A stretch of DNA of 64,000 nucleotides from Podospora pseudocomata (lineage: Eukaryota; Ascomycota; Sordariomycetes; Sordariales; Podosporaceae), in NCBI RefSeq assembly GCF_035222375.1, contig NC_085889.1:2418001-2482000 (forward strand), given 5' to 3'. Of this stretch, positions 54,516 through 64,000 are shown one piece after another. Numbering within the stretch: the stretch's first letter is position 1; each line of letters begins with the position of its first letter. Made by a program: the position numbers and the translations under genes. A model generated the notes under the pieces. The model saw nothing but the letters and a program-made list of their open reading frames with translations. It was not told where the DNA came from and did not search any database.

Positions 54516-54964
54516 TGTTACAACCTGCACCAGGAATGGATACAGACTGCAAGGCAGTACGCCGAAGGTGAATATGACAGGATGATCGAAGGTTGTGACA
54601 AGCGTCTCAGACACGGGTTCACTGTCAACAACAGGTTGTTCTAACAAAGAGCTACTGAAAGTAGATTGTAGACAAATGAACTTGAATTGCTTGCATGAGG
54701 AATCAGATTCCTCGACACGGGGAGCGCCCGGCGCTCCCCCCTATTTATGTGAAGCTATCTACATATGTTTCTGAGGTATCCTTGTACCTTGCTCAGTGTG
54801 CTTGTATTGCTTGCTTTTGGTCGCGGCCAACAGACCATGGCCACCGCTAATAGACCATGGCCACCGCTAACAGACCATGAACTCCTTGCTAGTAAGACTC
54901 CTTTCTTTCTGACAGGTACCACCCAGTGGTTCCTGTACAGGGGTATTACGCTTGGGGCGTAACA
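54516..54964 (+). repeat. Solo LTR-Y with perfect target duplication
   Basis: 449 bp from TGTTACAACC to GGGGCGTAACA; the terminal TGTTAC/GTAACA is a perfect inverted repeat. It is flanked by the 5-bp duplication CAGAC (54511-54515 and 54965-54969). The first 280 bp match 28250-28530. A 20-bp tandem repeat (ACAGACCATGGCCACCGCTA) lies at about 54827-54878. Arises by LTR-LTR recombination. Confidence 0.85.
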
Positions 54965-54969
54965 CAGAC

Positions 54970-57060
54970 TTGACAGTGTGAAAATTCAAGACTTGAGTAA
55001 ATAGCTGCAAGAAAAGTATATCGTCACAACATTGCTAGTCCTCATATCCTGAGTGTCTTGGGTGTGGGTGCTGTTGAACTGATGAAAGACGGAGGTGGGT
55101 GGCGGTGTATTGTGGCTGGGGTGGCTGAGTGTGTTGCTTGGGGTGACACTTTAGAAATTGGGATCTGGAAGAGTTTGTGTTAGAAATGGGAGAATCGTGG
55201 GGGGATTTGAAGGAGATGACAGTTCTGAGGTACTTGTATCAATGGGGGTTATACTGGAAGAAAAAGTTGATCAAAGACTTCTCCTACAATAGATGATGGG
55301 AGTTCCAGCATCGGGGCTTCTACAAAATTATGATATGATAAGCAATACCGCCAAAGATTGACCAGGATTGAGAGGGAAAACGAGGCTTAGCCTGTTTGTT
55401 GGTAGTACTATTCAGTGCTCCCGAAGCAAAGGGATACCGCCTTTGTATCCACACTGTTGAAGTAAACAGAACTTCCAAGATGCAAGCAACAGTGATGATT
55501 GAACATGATGAAAGGGTCACAGCTTTATAGTTACACGGAGACAAAAATACTACCTGAGCTCAAATGCGTGCAGCAAGGGGTATCATTCTGTATCTATCAC
55601 CAACGCCGCTGATGTCCTGGTCCAGGCTTCAGATTCCACGAGAAATTGAACAGCCCAGGGGCAGTATCCGTTTTGCCATCCGAGCCAGCCGGTTCCAAAG
55701 ACCGCAATGCCGTATGTCGTGATAGCTAAACCAACAAAGATTGAGTCTGATCTACTCGGTAACAGCCTTCAAAAGCGGTGTGGTTCATAGGATGTCAGTA
55801 TCCTTCAGCTCTTACGCATATTCAAAATAAAATAAACCGATTAGGACGATCAAACGTGTACTTATTTTCATCCGCAAAATGGCCTCATCAACCAAACCAC
55901 ACGCCACCCGAGCTTTGTGCTCCTCTGCTTCATGTTCAACAATTTGCAACTGGGATTTCAGTGTGGCGACGGGGCCGAGTGATGCAAGCTAGCCCATATG
56001 CTCACTGAGGTTGGGATTGGTGACAAAATGCACCATCTTATCGACACCGTGTTTCATGATGGCGAAGAAATATTTTGACATGTCGGGGGTAATGGGGTTT
56101 CCCGTGTCAACAGCGGCGGCGGTACCATCACCGCAAAATAGTTGATACGCATTAATAGATTAACACATACCATGTAATAAATGATGCTTTAAAAGAAAAT
56201 TAATAGGCCTTCTAACTATTTTTAAAGGCCCATGAACTATCTTTAAAAGCATGTTAACCTACTTTTGTGTGTCAATCATTTTGTGGTAAGGGTGGGCGGT
56301 GGTCTTGAGAATCTCGTTTTTGATGATGACTTGAGGGTTGAGTATATGGGCTGAGAGCCCTGGATCAACGTTTTAGAGTTGAAACAGCAGTGGAATGGGG
56401 AGTACTGTGCTTTCCTTGGTTTGGGGGCTGGAGATGACGATATCGACAGCCGGAAGACAGACTCTTACACCTTGGGACGTGGTCATTATGCAACGTAAAG
56501 GTAAGGAATTTAGGACAGTCAGTCTATGACGCAAAAGCTTGACCTAACAGCTGGTAGGGATTTCTGAACAACTCATGATGAGTAACTGCTTGTCTCTACA
56601 AACAGTGTCCCAGTCATGGTCTGCAGCAGCCCAAGCTCACCATGGATATGAGTAAGATGCATAGTACGTTACGGTCATCGCAAGGCCCCATGCTCAAATA
56701 ACACAAAAGTAATGTTCAAAGTTCCAAAATAGTCAACGGGCAATGAGCGGTTACTTGATGCTGTGGAGTTACCTCTGACGACGAGAGGTCCGGCGGCCAT
56801 CTCTGCGGCCCTTCCAGTAACCTCACCGCCCTGGAGCAACCTGGAAGCTGTCATCTGCGCAGACCCTCCAGCTGTCCCGCAATACTCAGCCTGGTCATTC
56901 ACCGTGCTCGCACAACAACTGTTGACTGGCCTGAAAAGATCGACTCACTGGCAAACTCCCCCGCCAACACCACCTTCAACCTTTTCACCCTCACTCTTCT
57001 TTCCCTCAACAATCCTCTCTCTCCACCTCACAAGCTCTCCCTTTTGACACTCTCCCAACC
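54970..57060. other. Gene-poor 2-kb stretch
   Basis: No supported gene or RNA. Contains repeat locus 4 and, near its right end, the upstream region of the 57061 gene with a pyrimidine-rich tract. Confidence 0.45.
56195..56262 (+). repeat. Degenerate 21-bp AT-rich tandem repeat, locus 4
   Basis: About three units, e.g. AACTATCTTTAAAAGCATGTT; same orientation as loci 1 and 3. Confidence 0.65.
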
Positions 57061-57800
57061 ATGATTCCCGACACAGGTAACAAATACCGCGGCAAGGGCA
57101 TCAGCCACGCAGTCCCCAAACCCACCGCCAGCTCATTCACGACTCCTGATCCCGCCGAGATGACTTCCGCGGTAAGTCCTCAAACACATATTTGCCCTAT
57201 CCATAGCCTCATCCACTAACCCAATACACCCTTCAGCAGACCTCCACCTCGACCCCCATCCCCGACCCGTCCCCCGATCCCCCCGCCGACCACCTCGACT
57301 CAATCATCGAAATCAGCGACGACGACGAAGTAAGTCCCCTCCCTCCTTCCCAACACTAATACACCCGGTACCAATCACTAACCACTGTTCGCCCACAGGC
57401 CGAGATTCACCCCCCTGCTTCTCCCACCAAGAACCGCGCCCCTCACACCAACACCTCTCTTCATGATCTTCGTGGTCGTTCTCGTCCGCGCGATCCCTCC
57501 AAGAAGCGCTCTTCGTTCGCTGATCCCCCTCCTTTCTCTATGGGCCCCCTCTTGTCAACACCCCCCAGAGTCCCCGCCTACATCAGAGCCGAGCAAGCCA
57601 AGAAGCATCTCGTCTCCGTCCTCCTGGAGGACGCCACAGATGAACTTTGGAGACTCAGCAACACCGTCTCCACTGCGAGATCGACTGCTAGACAGGGTGA
57701 ACACGAAAAGGTGGACAAGCTGCTCTATGACCTGTCCTCCCAGGCTTCGAGGTTAAAGCTCAAGTTGAAGGAGGTAGTAGAGACCCACAATCGGCGCTGA
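57061..57800 (+). CDS. Small protein, disordered N-terminus and helical C-terminus
   Basis: Three exons: 57061-57171, 57237-57329, 57399-57800, with introns of 65 and 69 bp (GTAAGT...CAG); 201 aa. The second exon starts at a tandem CAGCAG acceptor, so a one-codon variant is possible. Residues 1-125 are Pro/Ser/Asp-rich (e.g. SIIEISDDDE, resembling a SUMO-interacting pattern IIEIS plus acids). Residues about 130-200 are helical (AEQAKKHLVSVLLEDATDEL, KLLYDLSSQASRLKLKLKEV). No family recognised. Good splice sites and GC-rich codons support a real gene. Confidence 0.6.
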
Positions 57801-58468
57801 GGGAGAGCTTGTGGTGGAGGATACAGGTATTCTTTGTGTTGGTTCCATTCTTTAAGAAAGTAGATAGGAATCTGGGGTAGAGGCCTGAGGGAATCAACAC
57901 AGGAGAATTGGTAGATACCTTTACCATTGCCACGTGCTCAGACTCATTGGATATTCCATGGAACTGTACTTGTCAATCTCAGAAGGTACATTGGTTGTCA
58001 ACGACACCATTCTCTAGAGATGTAACGTTTGAAAAGGTCTCCTATCCTTCTGCAATGAACCTTCATCTTTTTTCACTCTTGAAAACATAACACAATTCAA
58101 AGCAAAACAATACCGCAAACCAAAAGAAATGAGCACCTCAGAAAGAGTTGGTATCAACCGCTCAAGTCGCATGTAGCATTTGGGTATCTCTAAAACCAGC
58201 ACTTCCATAGCCCCAGTCCATCCCGGCTTGCCTCAAATGCCTGTAAAAACAACTTCAACCCAGTTTGCCAGCGATCCTGCCCAACTCCACCCTCGAAAAC
58301 TCCAACCCTCATGCCAATCCAACAAAGAAAAGCCAACCAAATCATGCAGATATCTTTTGAAAGATCAATGGTCAATCAAACCTCGTCATCATTCAGCATG
58401 CGAACAAACTAATCAGAGATGTCAGTTGAGGCATATTTGTGAAAGAAAACAGAGAGGGTACTTACAGC
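57801..58468. other. Intergenic
   Basis: 3' region shared by a plus-strand gene and a minus-strand pseudogene; no feature seen. Confidence 0.4.
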
Positions 58469-59470
58469 TTACTGGTTGACCTGGCCGCTCAAGAACATGG
58501 CCAGGAGCATATTCAACTCCTTGACCTCGCTCAAGGCGCTCATTCATGGCTCACAGCCATCCTTGTGGGCCTTCTCCGACTTGTCCTGCCGAACAGCGAG
58601 ACTCATCATGCCAGACGTCAGGGCATCATGGTGACCCTAGCCAGACTTCATCTCCTTGCGGAGACTCTTAGCCTCGTTCTGGCGCTGCAGATCGTGGTTC
58701 TGCTTCATCAGAGCAGCCACCGACAGCTCCCCCGAGGCCTGCTCGGCACCTCCCACAAGAACAACCTGGGTCATCACCTCCTCAATCTTTGCGAGGTGAG
58801 CCTCCATCCCAGTAAGACGCTTGGTTTAGGCGGCCGCCTCGCCTTCGAGCCAATGACTCTGGCCCTAAGGCCCTCGGCAGCCCCGTTCCTGTCGCAAGCG
58901 GACGAAAGTCCATCCTGTCGCTATCGCCAGTAAAGACCAAACTCCTCAAGCTTTTCCTTCCACCTTCTCAACACCGTCCCGCAAGAACTTCGCCGACACG
59001 GAGGTCATGTCCTTCTCAGTCTTCAGTTCTTCCACGTCGCCCTTTTGCTCCAGACGCAGGAGTCCCAAGTCATTGACGAACGTGGAGTAGTTCGTGTGAG
59101 GTTTGGATTTCCTCCATCTTCTGCCCCATCAGAGACAGGCCAGCCCCAGCAGCAAAGGTTTCCATGCCTATGGTGTTCTGGGGGTCCAGAACAGCATCGC
59201 ACATGCGGTCGACATTGTAACCCATGTATGACTGGCACCTCTTGATCAACTCGGGGGAAGGTTTGTCGCCCATATCCAGGGTGTTGGACACAAGCTCGAG
59301 AACATCCTCGGCGCTGTCGGAAGAGGCATCATTGTGATCGGGATGATCGGCGGGGAGGGACTCGGCGGCAAAGGGGCGAGTGGATTCGGCACACTAACTG
59401 ATGTTAGAGGTGTAAAATGACATGAAAAATACGGGACATTGCATACCTTGTCTTCGGTGTCAACCGACAT
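58469..59470 (-). pseudogene. Decayed gene for a coiled-coil protein
   Basis: From ATG 59470 (MSVDTEDK) an intron (GTATGC...GTTAG) leads to CAESTRPFAAESLPADHPDH, DMGDKPSPELIKRCQSYMGY and TFAAGAGLSLMGQKMEEIQ. The frame then shifts by one base near 59090 and continues NYSTFVNDLGLLRLEQKGD and VEELKTEKDMTSVSAKFLR. Nearer 58800 a further coding stretch EAHLAKIEEVMTQVVLVGG, MKQNHDLQRQNEAKSLRKEM is interrupted by TAG and TGA codons. Several independent lesions make this a pseudogene. Family not recognised. Confidence 0.6.
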
Positions 59471-60313
59471 CGTACCGTCCTCGGCAGGGTTTTATGCGGC
59501 GCTGTCGGCAGCGGCATCGGAGGAAGCACCCTAAGTCCAGTCAGCAAGGCACAGAAAAAAAAGTTGAGTAAGTCGACCACCAGACATGCCTCAAGTTCTT
59601 GATCACCGCGCCACATCAACCGGGACCCCACTCCACCACATGACCTTCGCAGGCCCAGGATATTATATTAGGGCTCTCTTTCAAAACTCTCGCATACTGG
59701 TCCCTGCGCCCTCAGAGGTTCCGCTGGGGACCAACGAATGCTCGGTCAATCACAGTGCCAAACGTGGTTAACCAAGTTAAAGAGGCGTATACACAATTAA
59801 GCAGTGGTAGTTACCAACAACGAGACACACGAGAACATCCGACTCAGTATTGACCGGCGATCAAATCGAATCAAGGGATGAGTCTGGCTATCAGTGTTGG
59901 CAGTCCCGTGCCAGATCCAAGTGCGGTGAGACGAAAACAAGAGGAGGAGCATATGTGTAGGAGAGGCAGTCTGGGGCTGGGCATACCGATGACGAAAGGT
60001 GTAGGGGGTCGGGTACTTACATTGTTGGCACCTATCAACGCCACCACAAACTAGTCGCGGCGTTCGTTATGGCCCTCACGCGCCATCTTCAAAAAGCTCG
60101 GGTTTGTTGGCGTCGCTTGCAAAAGCGGAGAAGTTAGCGGTCGAGTCGCTTGAAAACCCCAAACAATTGGTGTGACAAGGGCTGTAATGTCAGGGCTTGG
60201 AACAGTGGTTCAGTTCAGCTAATAATCTTCAGTGGCCTCAAGATCTTTGATGACCCCTTCTTCTGGCTGTCTAGCGAGCCGGTATCTTATCTCTCATAAA
60301 ATGGTCCGCGCCA
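59471..60313. other. Gene-poor; contains the second arm of the inverted duplication
   Basis: No supported gene apart from the repeat copy. Confidence 0.4.
59600..59835 (-). repeat. Dispersed repeat, copy 2 of an inverted pair
   Basis: Reverse complement is alike to 53818-54045 across about 230 bp, with CCCCAGCGGAACCTCTGAGG identical in both. Confidence 0.65.
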
Positions 60314-60460
60314 CTAGCTGCCTAAGGCTGTCGCCAAGGTGCCCATGGTGTCCGTGCATACCAATCTATCCTTTGTTCCGTTTGCCTCACTTCCTAACGA
60401 CTGGCTCATAGCCTGCAGATACCCCTCACTTCCAGTGGTGTTGGTAGTATTGTTGTTCAT
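60314..60460 (-). CDS. Very short ORF, doubtful
   Basis: 48 codons from ATG 60460 (MNNNTTNTTGSEGYLQAMSQ). A TATA-like ATTAAATACC on the plus strand at about 60657 gives a promoter-like upstream region similar to that of 52169. The leader contains two spaced copies of a TTTTCAAGCGACT-like sequence (also at about 60155). Probably a gene fragment. Confidence 0.25.
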   Translation of the reverse strand: MNNNTTNTTGSEGYLQAMSQSLGSEANGTKDRLVCTDTMGTLATALGS

Positions 60461-60745
60461 GACCTCAGGTGGTTGGTCCTTTGCCGTGTGACAATTGGTG
60501 ATCCAGTCGCTTGAAAACGCAGAGGAATTGGTGATGAAGTGACTTACAAACGGAATCGGAGCCGGCAGACGACAAAGTTGCAAAACTGAAACTGGGTTGC
60601 GAGGCGCACAGAGAAGAAGAAGAAGAAGATGGGAGAGCAGTGGGAAGTTAGAAGGAATTAAATACCCAGGGCAAGCGGGGCACCTACAGATTGCAGAATC
60701 AGCAAGGACCAGCAAAATCAAAGCGGTCAGCCTAGCACCTTCCAT

Positions 60746-61310
60746 CGGGAGGTTACTCCTTCCCTCTAAAAGATGTATGACCAGACGATTTGACGGAGGG
60801 CCTACGTCATCAGGGAAGAAGCAACTTAACCCTGCAAATCAGACGACCAGAATCCAGGCACCTGACCATTGAAGTTGCTCCTCGAAGGCTAGAGCATAAC
60901 GCGTGATCTTAGAAGGGTACGGAATCCTGGAAGGCTACGGAATCTTTGGAGAGAAGCGGAACCTTTGGCAGGAGCACTGTGCCTGAGAAGAGAAGTCGGT
61001 GGAAGGGCCTCCAGATAAGCCGATAGAAACCTACCCTTTAGGAGGTATCCAACTTACGGCTCTCTTCTTCTGACCTTCATCAGAACAACCAACAACCAAC
61101 TCCAATCTATCACATCGTCTCACCAACACTCACCTCGCCATCCACCCACACCCAGAATGACTACCAAGCACAAGACCGAGAAGAAGCGATAGGCGTGGAG
61201 GGTGAGAAAAAAAGGCACAACACAAAGCAGAATGGCTTGCCCGTCAGGTGCAACGGGGTGACAAGAAGCCTGTCCCCATTCCAGTATGAATAGCCAGCAA
61301 ACTTTCATGT
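60746..61310. other. Intergenic with a broken short frame
   Basis: A start at 61157 (MTTKHKTEKKR) meets a stop after 11 codons; EWLARQVQRGDKKPVPIPV continues one frame over just before 61311. Looks like a relic of the same kind as its neighbours. Confidence 0.3.
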
Positions 61311-61610
61311 ATGAGTACTTCTAACCTCAACGGACAGCCCAGGAAGTCAAAGACGGAGCGCCATCTCGATGCTTTTTCTCTGGAAACCGAACGCCAGAAA
61401 GTCGAGGTCGAACGACAGAGAGCCGAGATCCAACGCCAGAAAGCTGAGATCAATTCTCTGAAAGCCAAGGTTCAGAGCTTGAGCAAGAAACAGCAATCCG
61501 ACACGGCGACAATAATAAAGAGGATTGACAAGGGTGGATCGACCTTCCAGAGCAGAATCAACAAGCTGTACCACATGATTCCGCGCCCAAAGGAACCAAG
61601 GCCGTGGTAG
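61311..61610 (+). CDS. Short coiled-coil protein
   Basis: 99 aa from ATG 61311. After a polar start, residues about 25-65 form a strong charged coiled coil with an internal 7-residue repeat (RQKVEVERQRAEIQRQKAE), ending LYHMIPRPKEPRPW. No known family. It may be the last part of a longer gene whose upstream exon is broken at 61157-61290. Confidence 0.4.
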   Translation: MSTSNLNGQPRKSKTERHLDAFSLETERQKVEVERQRAEIQRQKAEINSLKAKVQSLSKKQQSDTATIIKRIDKGGSTFQSRINKLYHMIPRPKEPRPW

Positions 61611-62688
61611 AGAGACTGGAATGCTGGTGTATATCAATTTTTGGGGCATGGCATGACTTTTTTGTCGGGTGGATGTCGAGAAAGTAGATTGTTTGTTGGT
61701 TCCTGAGGCACAGTTCAGGGGTAACCTACGAAATAACATCTATGTTGTCACGGTAACTCAAAAGGGGGTGCCAAGCCCATAACAATTTTCACTTCCAAAA
61801 CCGTCAACTAGTGCCTCATGATGTTCATTGAGACCATCATCGACGACAAGTTGCCGACACATGATGGATCGATTTGAAGGCAATTTGTCGCTTTCTATCT
61901 TCATGGCCGTCCACCTTCATACTCCAGACGCTTTCATTCCTCTGGATAATACACAATTATATAGAATTAAAAAGGGTGCCCAAAGGCATCGCCCATGCCT
62001 AGCTTAGTGTGACGAGGGAAATTCCCAGCCAGCCCTGTGCTGGAAGGGCACGATTGGTCGATTGCTCTAACCCACTTATTTTTGCCCTGCCTCAAGACTG
62101 CACACAAATTGCTCTAGAATCCTATTCACTTGTTGATCAGCATTGTCACTCCTCCTGCTTGGGATCTCCCCCGCTTCCCACAAAAGAGAAAAGCAAGAGA
62201 TATCCGAACAATACGTTCGCCCTCTGCTGCTTTTCATCGACACGCGCAACACCAGGACTCCACAAGTACCCCATCATCGTCACCCCAATTCCTGTCCAGT
62301 CTTCACCGTCGTCATCTGCTGATTTCATCATCGCAGCTGAACCACTGACAGGCGTTTCCGGCAGGACTCAAACCCGAACTCAACTCTCATCCCATTCACC
62401 CAAGCGCCACGATGTCGCCCACAGCAGCAACTGTAGGTTCCCGATACCACATCATCGTCGACGGTGTTCCCCTATTCTTTCCACATACACAAACAGATAC
62501 AGGTCATTCGGACAATGCGGTACTCTAGATACAGCACTGTGCTTTTTTCTCCTGGTCGACTTGCTCAGCTTTGTTTACTTTTGGACTTTTAAATTGCCGG
62601 TAGTGATCCCTCACCGACCCTCGATGTCAGTGGCAAGGCCAAGACCGCATGCAAGAAGGATGAAGAAGCTGAATGATTGAGAGACTTG
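61611..62688. other. Intergenic / uncertain upstream exon
   Basis: A long open frame 62009-62680 is Ser/His/Arg-rich without domain character. A possible first exon starts at ATG 62411 (MSPTAAT) followed by GTAGGT but no acceptor gives a clean join. Confidence 0.3.
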
Positions 62689-62988
62689 ATGAGAAGACAG
62701 GACAAGCTCATCAAGCGTTTGGAGTTGGAAAACGTGGGGATCAACCCGCCTGACTCGGAGGACACCACATCCGACAACACCAATGACAACCAGCTTTCGG
62801 CCACATTTCCTGCTGCAACGAAGCATAACGCTGAGGCCCTTCCAGAGTTGGAGGCTGAGGCGACTGCCAGGCTGAACGCGGCGGAAAAGGCTTTGGCCTC
62901 CAGCTGCGATTCGCTGTCGTCTCAAGTTATTGAGTTCATTGATGAGGAACTTCGGGATTTATTCGAGCACCATTGCAGCTCTGAATAG
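62689..62988 (+). pseudogene. Helical coding relic
   Basis: Reads LMRRQDKLIKRLELENVGIN, an acidic linker and EALPELEAEATARLNAAEKA, ending SSQVIEFIDEELRDLFEHH. The same frame upstream reads VSGKAKTACKKDEEAE then an in-frame TGA at 62674-62676, so the frame before it also looks coding. Resembles the other small coiled-coil relics in this part of the window. Confidence 0.4.
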
Positions 62989-63464
62989 TTGTCTCCATGA
63001 GTATGAGGCATGCAGGGAACATCTGGCTGATGTTAGGGCCAGGGCCACAATGTTGCAGAATGCCGAATTCATGGCCTGGGGTCATAGCTTGGGTTCATGA
63101 GGGGGTCATAGTATCCGAGGGTGTGGGTGGGCCGGAAGCTACCTACAGGCACGATGTCAAGCAGCCTCAAGAACCTGAAGCAGTAAACCAGAGAACACAT
63201 CCTCGACAGCCGTAGATGATCCACGGGGAAGCTGGGGATCGGGGATCCCTGCTGGCAATCCATGAGAATATGGGATAGCCCAGGAAAACAAAAAACTACC
63301 TATCACATAAAAAGTTCACCCAGCAAACTAACCAGACCTGAATGACACGTCCAAACACTGTGAAAACATTACTTTATTGGTATCAACCAACCTTTCTATC
63401 TACCTATCCAACCCCCTTTCCCTCAAAACCCTTTCCCCCTCCAAATCTATCCATCAACACTCAG
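62989..63464. other. Intergenic
   Basis: 3' flank of the Asp f 2-like gene; short ORF 62997-63215 unsupported. Confidence 0.4.
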
Positions 63465-64000
63465 TCAATTCCCCATCTCATACCCCCCACACCCCCTCCC
63501 CGGCTCAGCAACCTCATACGCATAAACATCAACCGCAAAATAAATCAACGTATCACTATCAAACCCACTTCTCTCATCCCCCCCCTCGGCCATGCCCAAA
63601 ACCTCATCCCACCCATCAGCATAATGGTGCACCGCATCCTCGCTCACCTGAGGGACGTGAAAAGTCCGGTGAAGCAAATCGGTAGCCCAGAACAGGTTGG
63701 TGGCCCCCTCCTTGACGGTGTACCCCAACCCGCAGACCTGATCCAGCCACCTTCTTTTCCCCGGGGCAAAAGACAAGTCGCAGATGACGGTTTCTTGCGT
63801 AGCGTTGGAACCGCGCCAGTGGCCGGCCCAGCCTTCTTGGGTGGCGCAATTCCGGTCTGGGTCGTCGCAGCGGAAGAGCATTTTCCCTCTCGCGGCGGAG
63901 GCGACGCGGGAGAAGACCCCTAGGGGGGCGATGGTGGTGGAGTTGGGCCCGAAGTACTTCTTGACAAAGGGGGATGACTGCCCGTGCTCGAGGAGATGAT
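63465..64000 (-). CDS. Asp f 2/Pra1/Zps1-like secreted zinc-binding protein, C-terminal part
   Basis: Minus strand, open to the right edge, so the N-terminus with the expected signal peptide is outside. The 178 residues seen match the family: EHGQSSPFVKKYFG, MLFRCDDPDRNCATQEGW, AGHWRGSNATQETVICDLS, LGYTVKEGATNLFWATDLLH and an ending with FAVDVYAYEVAEPGRGC. Family members such as Aspergillus Asp f 2 and Candida Pra1 are secreted, bind zinc and are induced when zinc is low; they are often paired with a zinc transporter gene, which if present would lie beyond the window. Cys pairs are conserved. The short tail GGYEMGN ends at 63465. Confidence 0.85.
   Translation of the reverse strand, partial: HLLEHGQSSPFVKKYFGPNSTTIAPLGVFSRVASAARGKMLFRCDDPDRNCATQEGWAGHWRGSNATQETVICDLSFAPGKRRWLDQVCGLGYTVKEGATNLFWATDLLHRTFHVPQVSEDAVHHYADGWDEVLGMAEGGDERSGFDSDTLIYFAVDVYAYEVAEPGRGCGGYEMGN

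Noticed and set aside
62009-62680. 223-codon ORF as a gene
   Set aside because: Low-complexity Ser/His/Arg content, no domain, and it overlaps a better coding signal in another frame downstream.

Overview
The window reads as nuclear DNA of a filamentous ascomycete, most likely a Sordariomycete. Genes carry short introns of about 48-80 bp with GT...AG ends and CTAAC-like branch sites. Typical fungal families are present: a HET-domain gene, an Ayg1-like hydrolase, a fungal terpene synthase, a Dal5-type MFS carrier, an Asp f 2/Pra1-like secreted protein, a Ty3/gypsy chromovirus and pogo/Fot1-like DNA transposons. No gene order or rRNA lets me name the species.

Layout. 1-26 kb is mostly gene-dense: a HET pseudogene with two in-frame stops cut by the left edge, a class I terpene synthase, a proline-rich unknown, a RING protein, a zinc-free MDR reductase, a 1557-residue protein that looks like a pseudokinase with a coiled coil and an AT-hook-like end, an Ayg1-like alpha/beta hydrolase, a small coiled-coil protein, a methyltransferase, a flavin monooxygenase divergent from an MFS transporter, and a cysteine-rich secreted protein. 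The terpene synthase, reductase, hydrolase, methyltransferase, monooxygenase and transporter could belong to a loose secondary-metabolite neighbourhood, but large unrelated genes lie between them.

26-40 kb is a transposon-rich island. A host gene runs in frame into a deleted pogo-like transposon. Nested solo-LTR-like pieces follow. An almost intact 6.9-kb chromovirus (32784-39721) has LTRs that look identical and a 5-bp target duplication, but its pol frame is broken by two single-base homopolymer offsets. At 41-46 kb two intact multi-exon genes diverge from a common upstream region: a MACPF (perforin-like) protein of 539 aa and an all-helical coiled-coil protein of 407 aa. I think this pair is the most interesting system in the window, because the known fungal two-component MACPF pore formers pair with aegerolysins and this partner is not one.

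47-52 kb holds a decayed gene and two abutting pogo-like deletion derivatives, one with an inverted internal segment and one carrying a 224-bp LTR-like insertion. 52-63 kb is gene-poor and carries small charged or coiled-coil genes and relics, a solo LTR with a perfect target duplication, and an inverted duplication. The right edge cuts an Asp f 2/Pra1-like gene. A degenerate 21-bp AT-rich tandem repeat recurs at four separate places (about 1.8, 17.1, 46.6 and 56.2 kb).

Limits: all calls come from reading the sequence and the translations by eye. Splice sites are inferred from frame, consensus and family motifs, not from transcripts.
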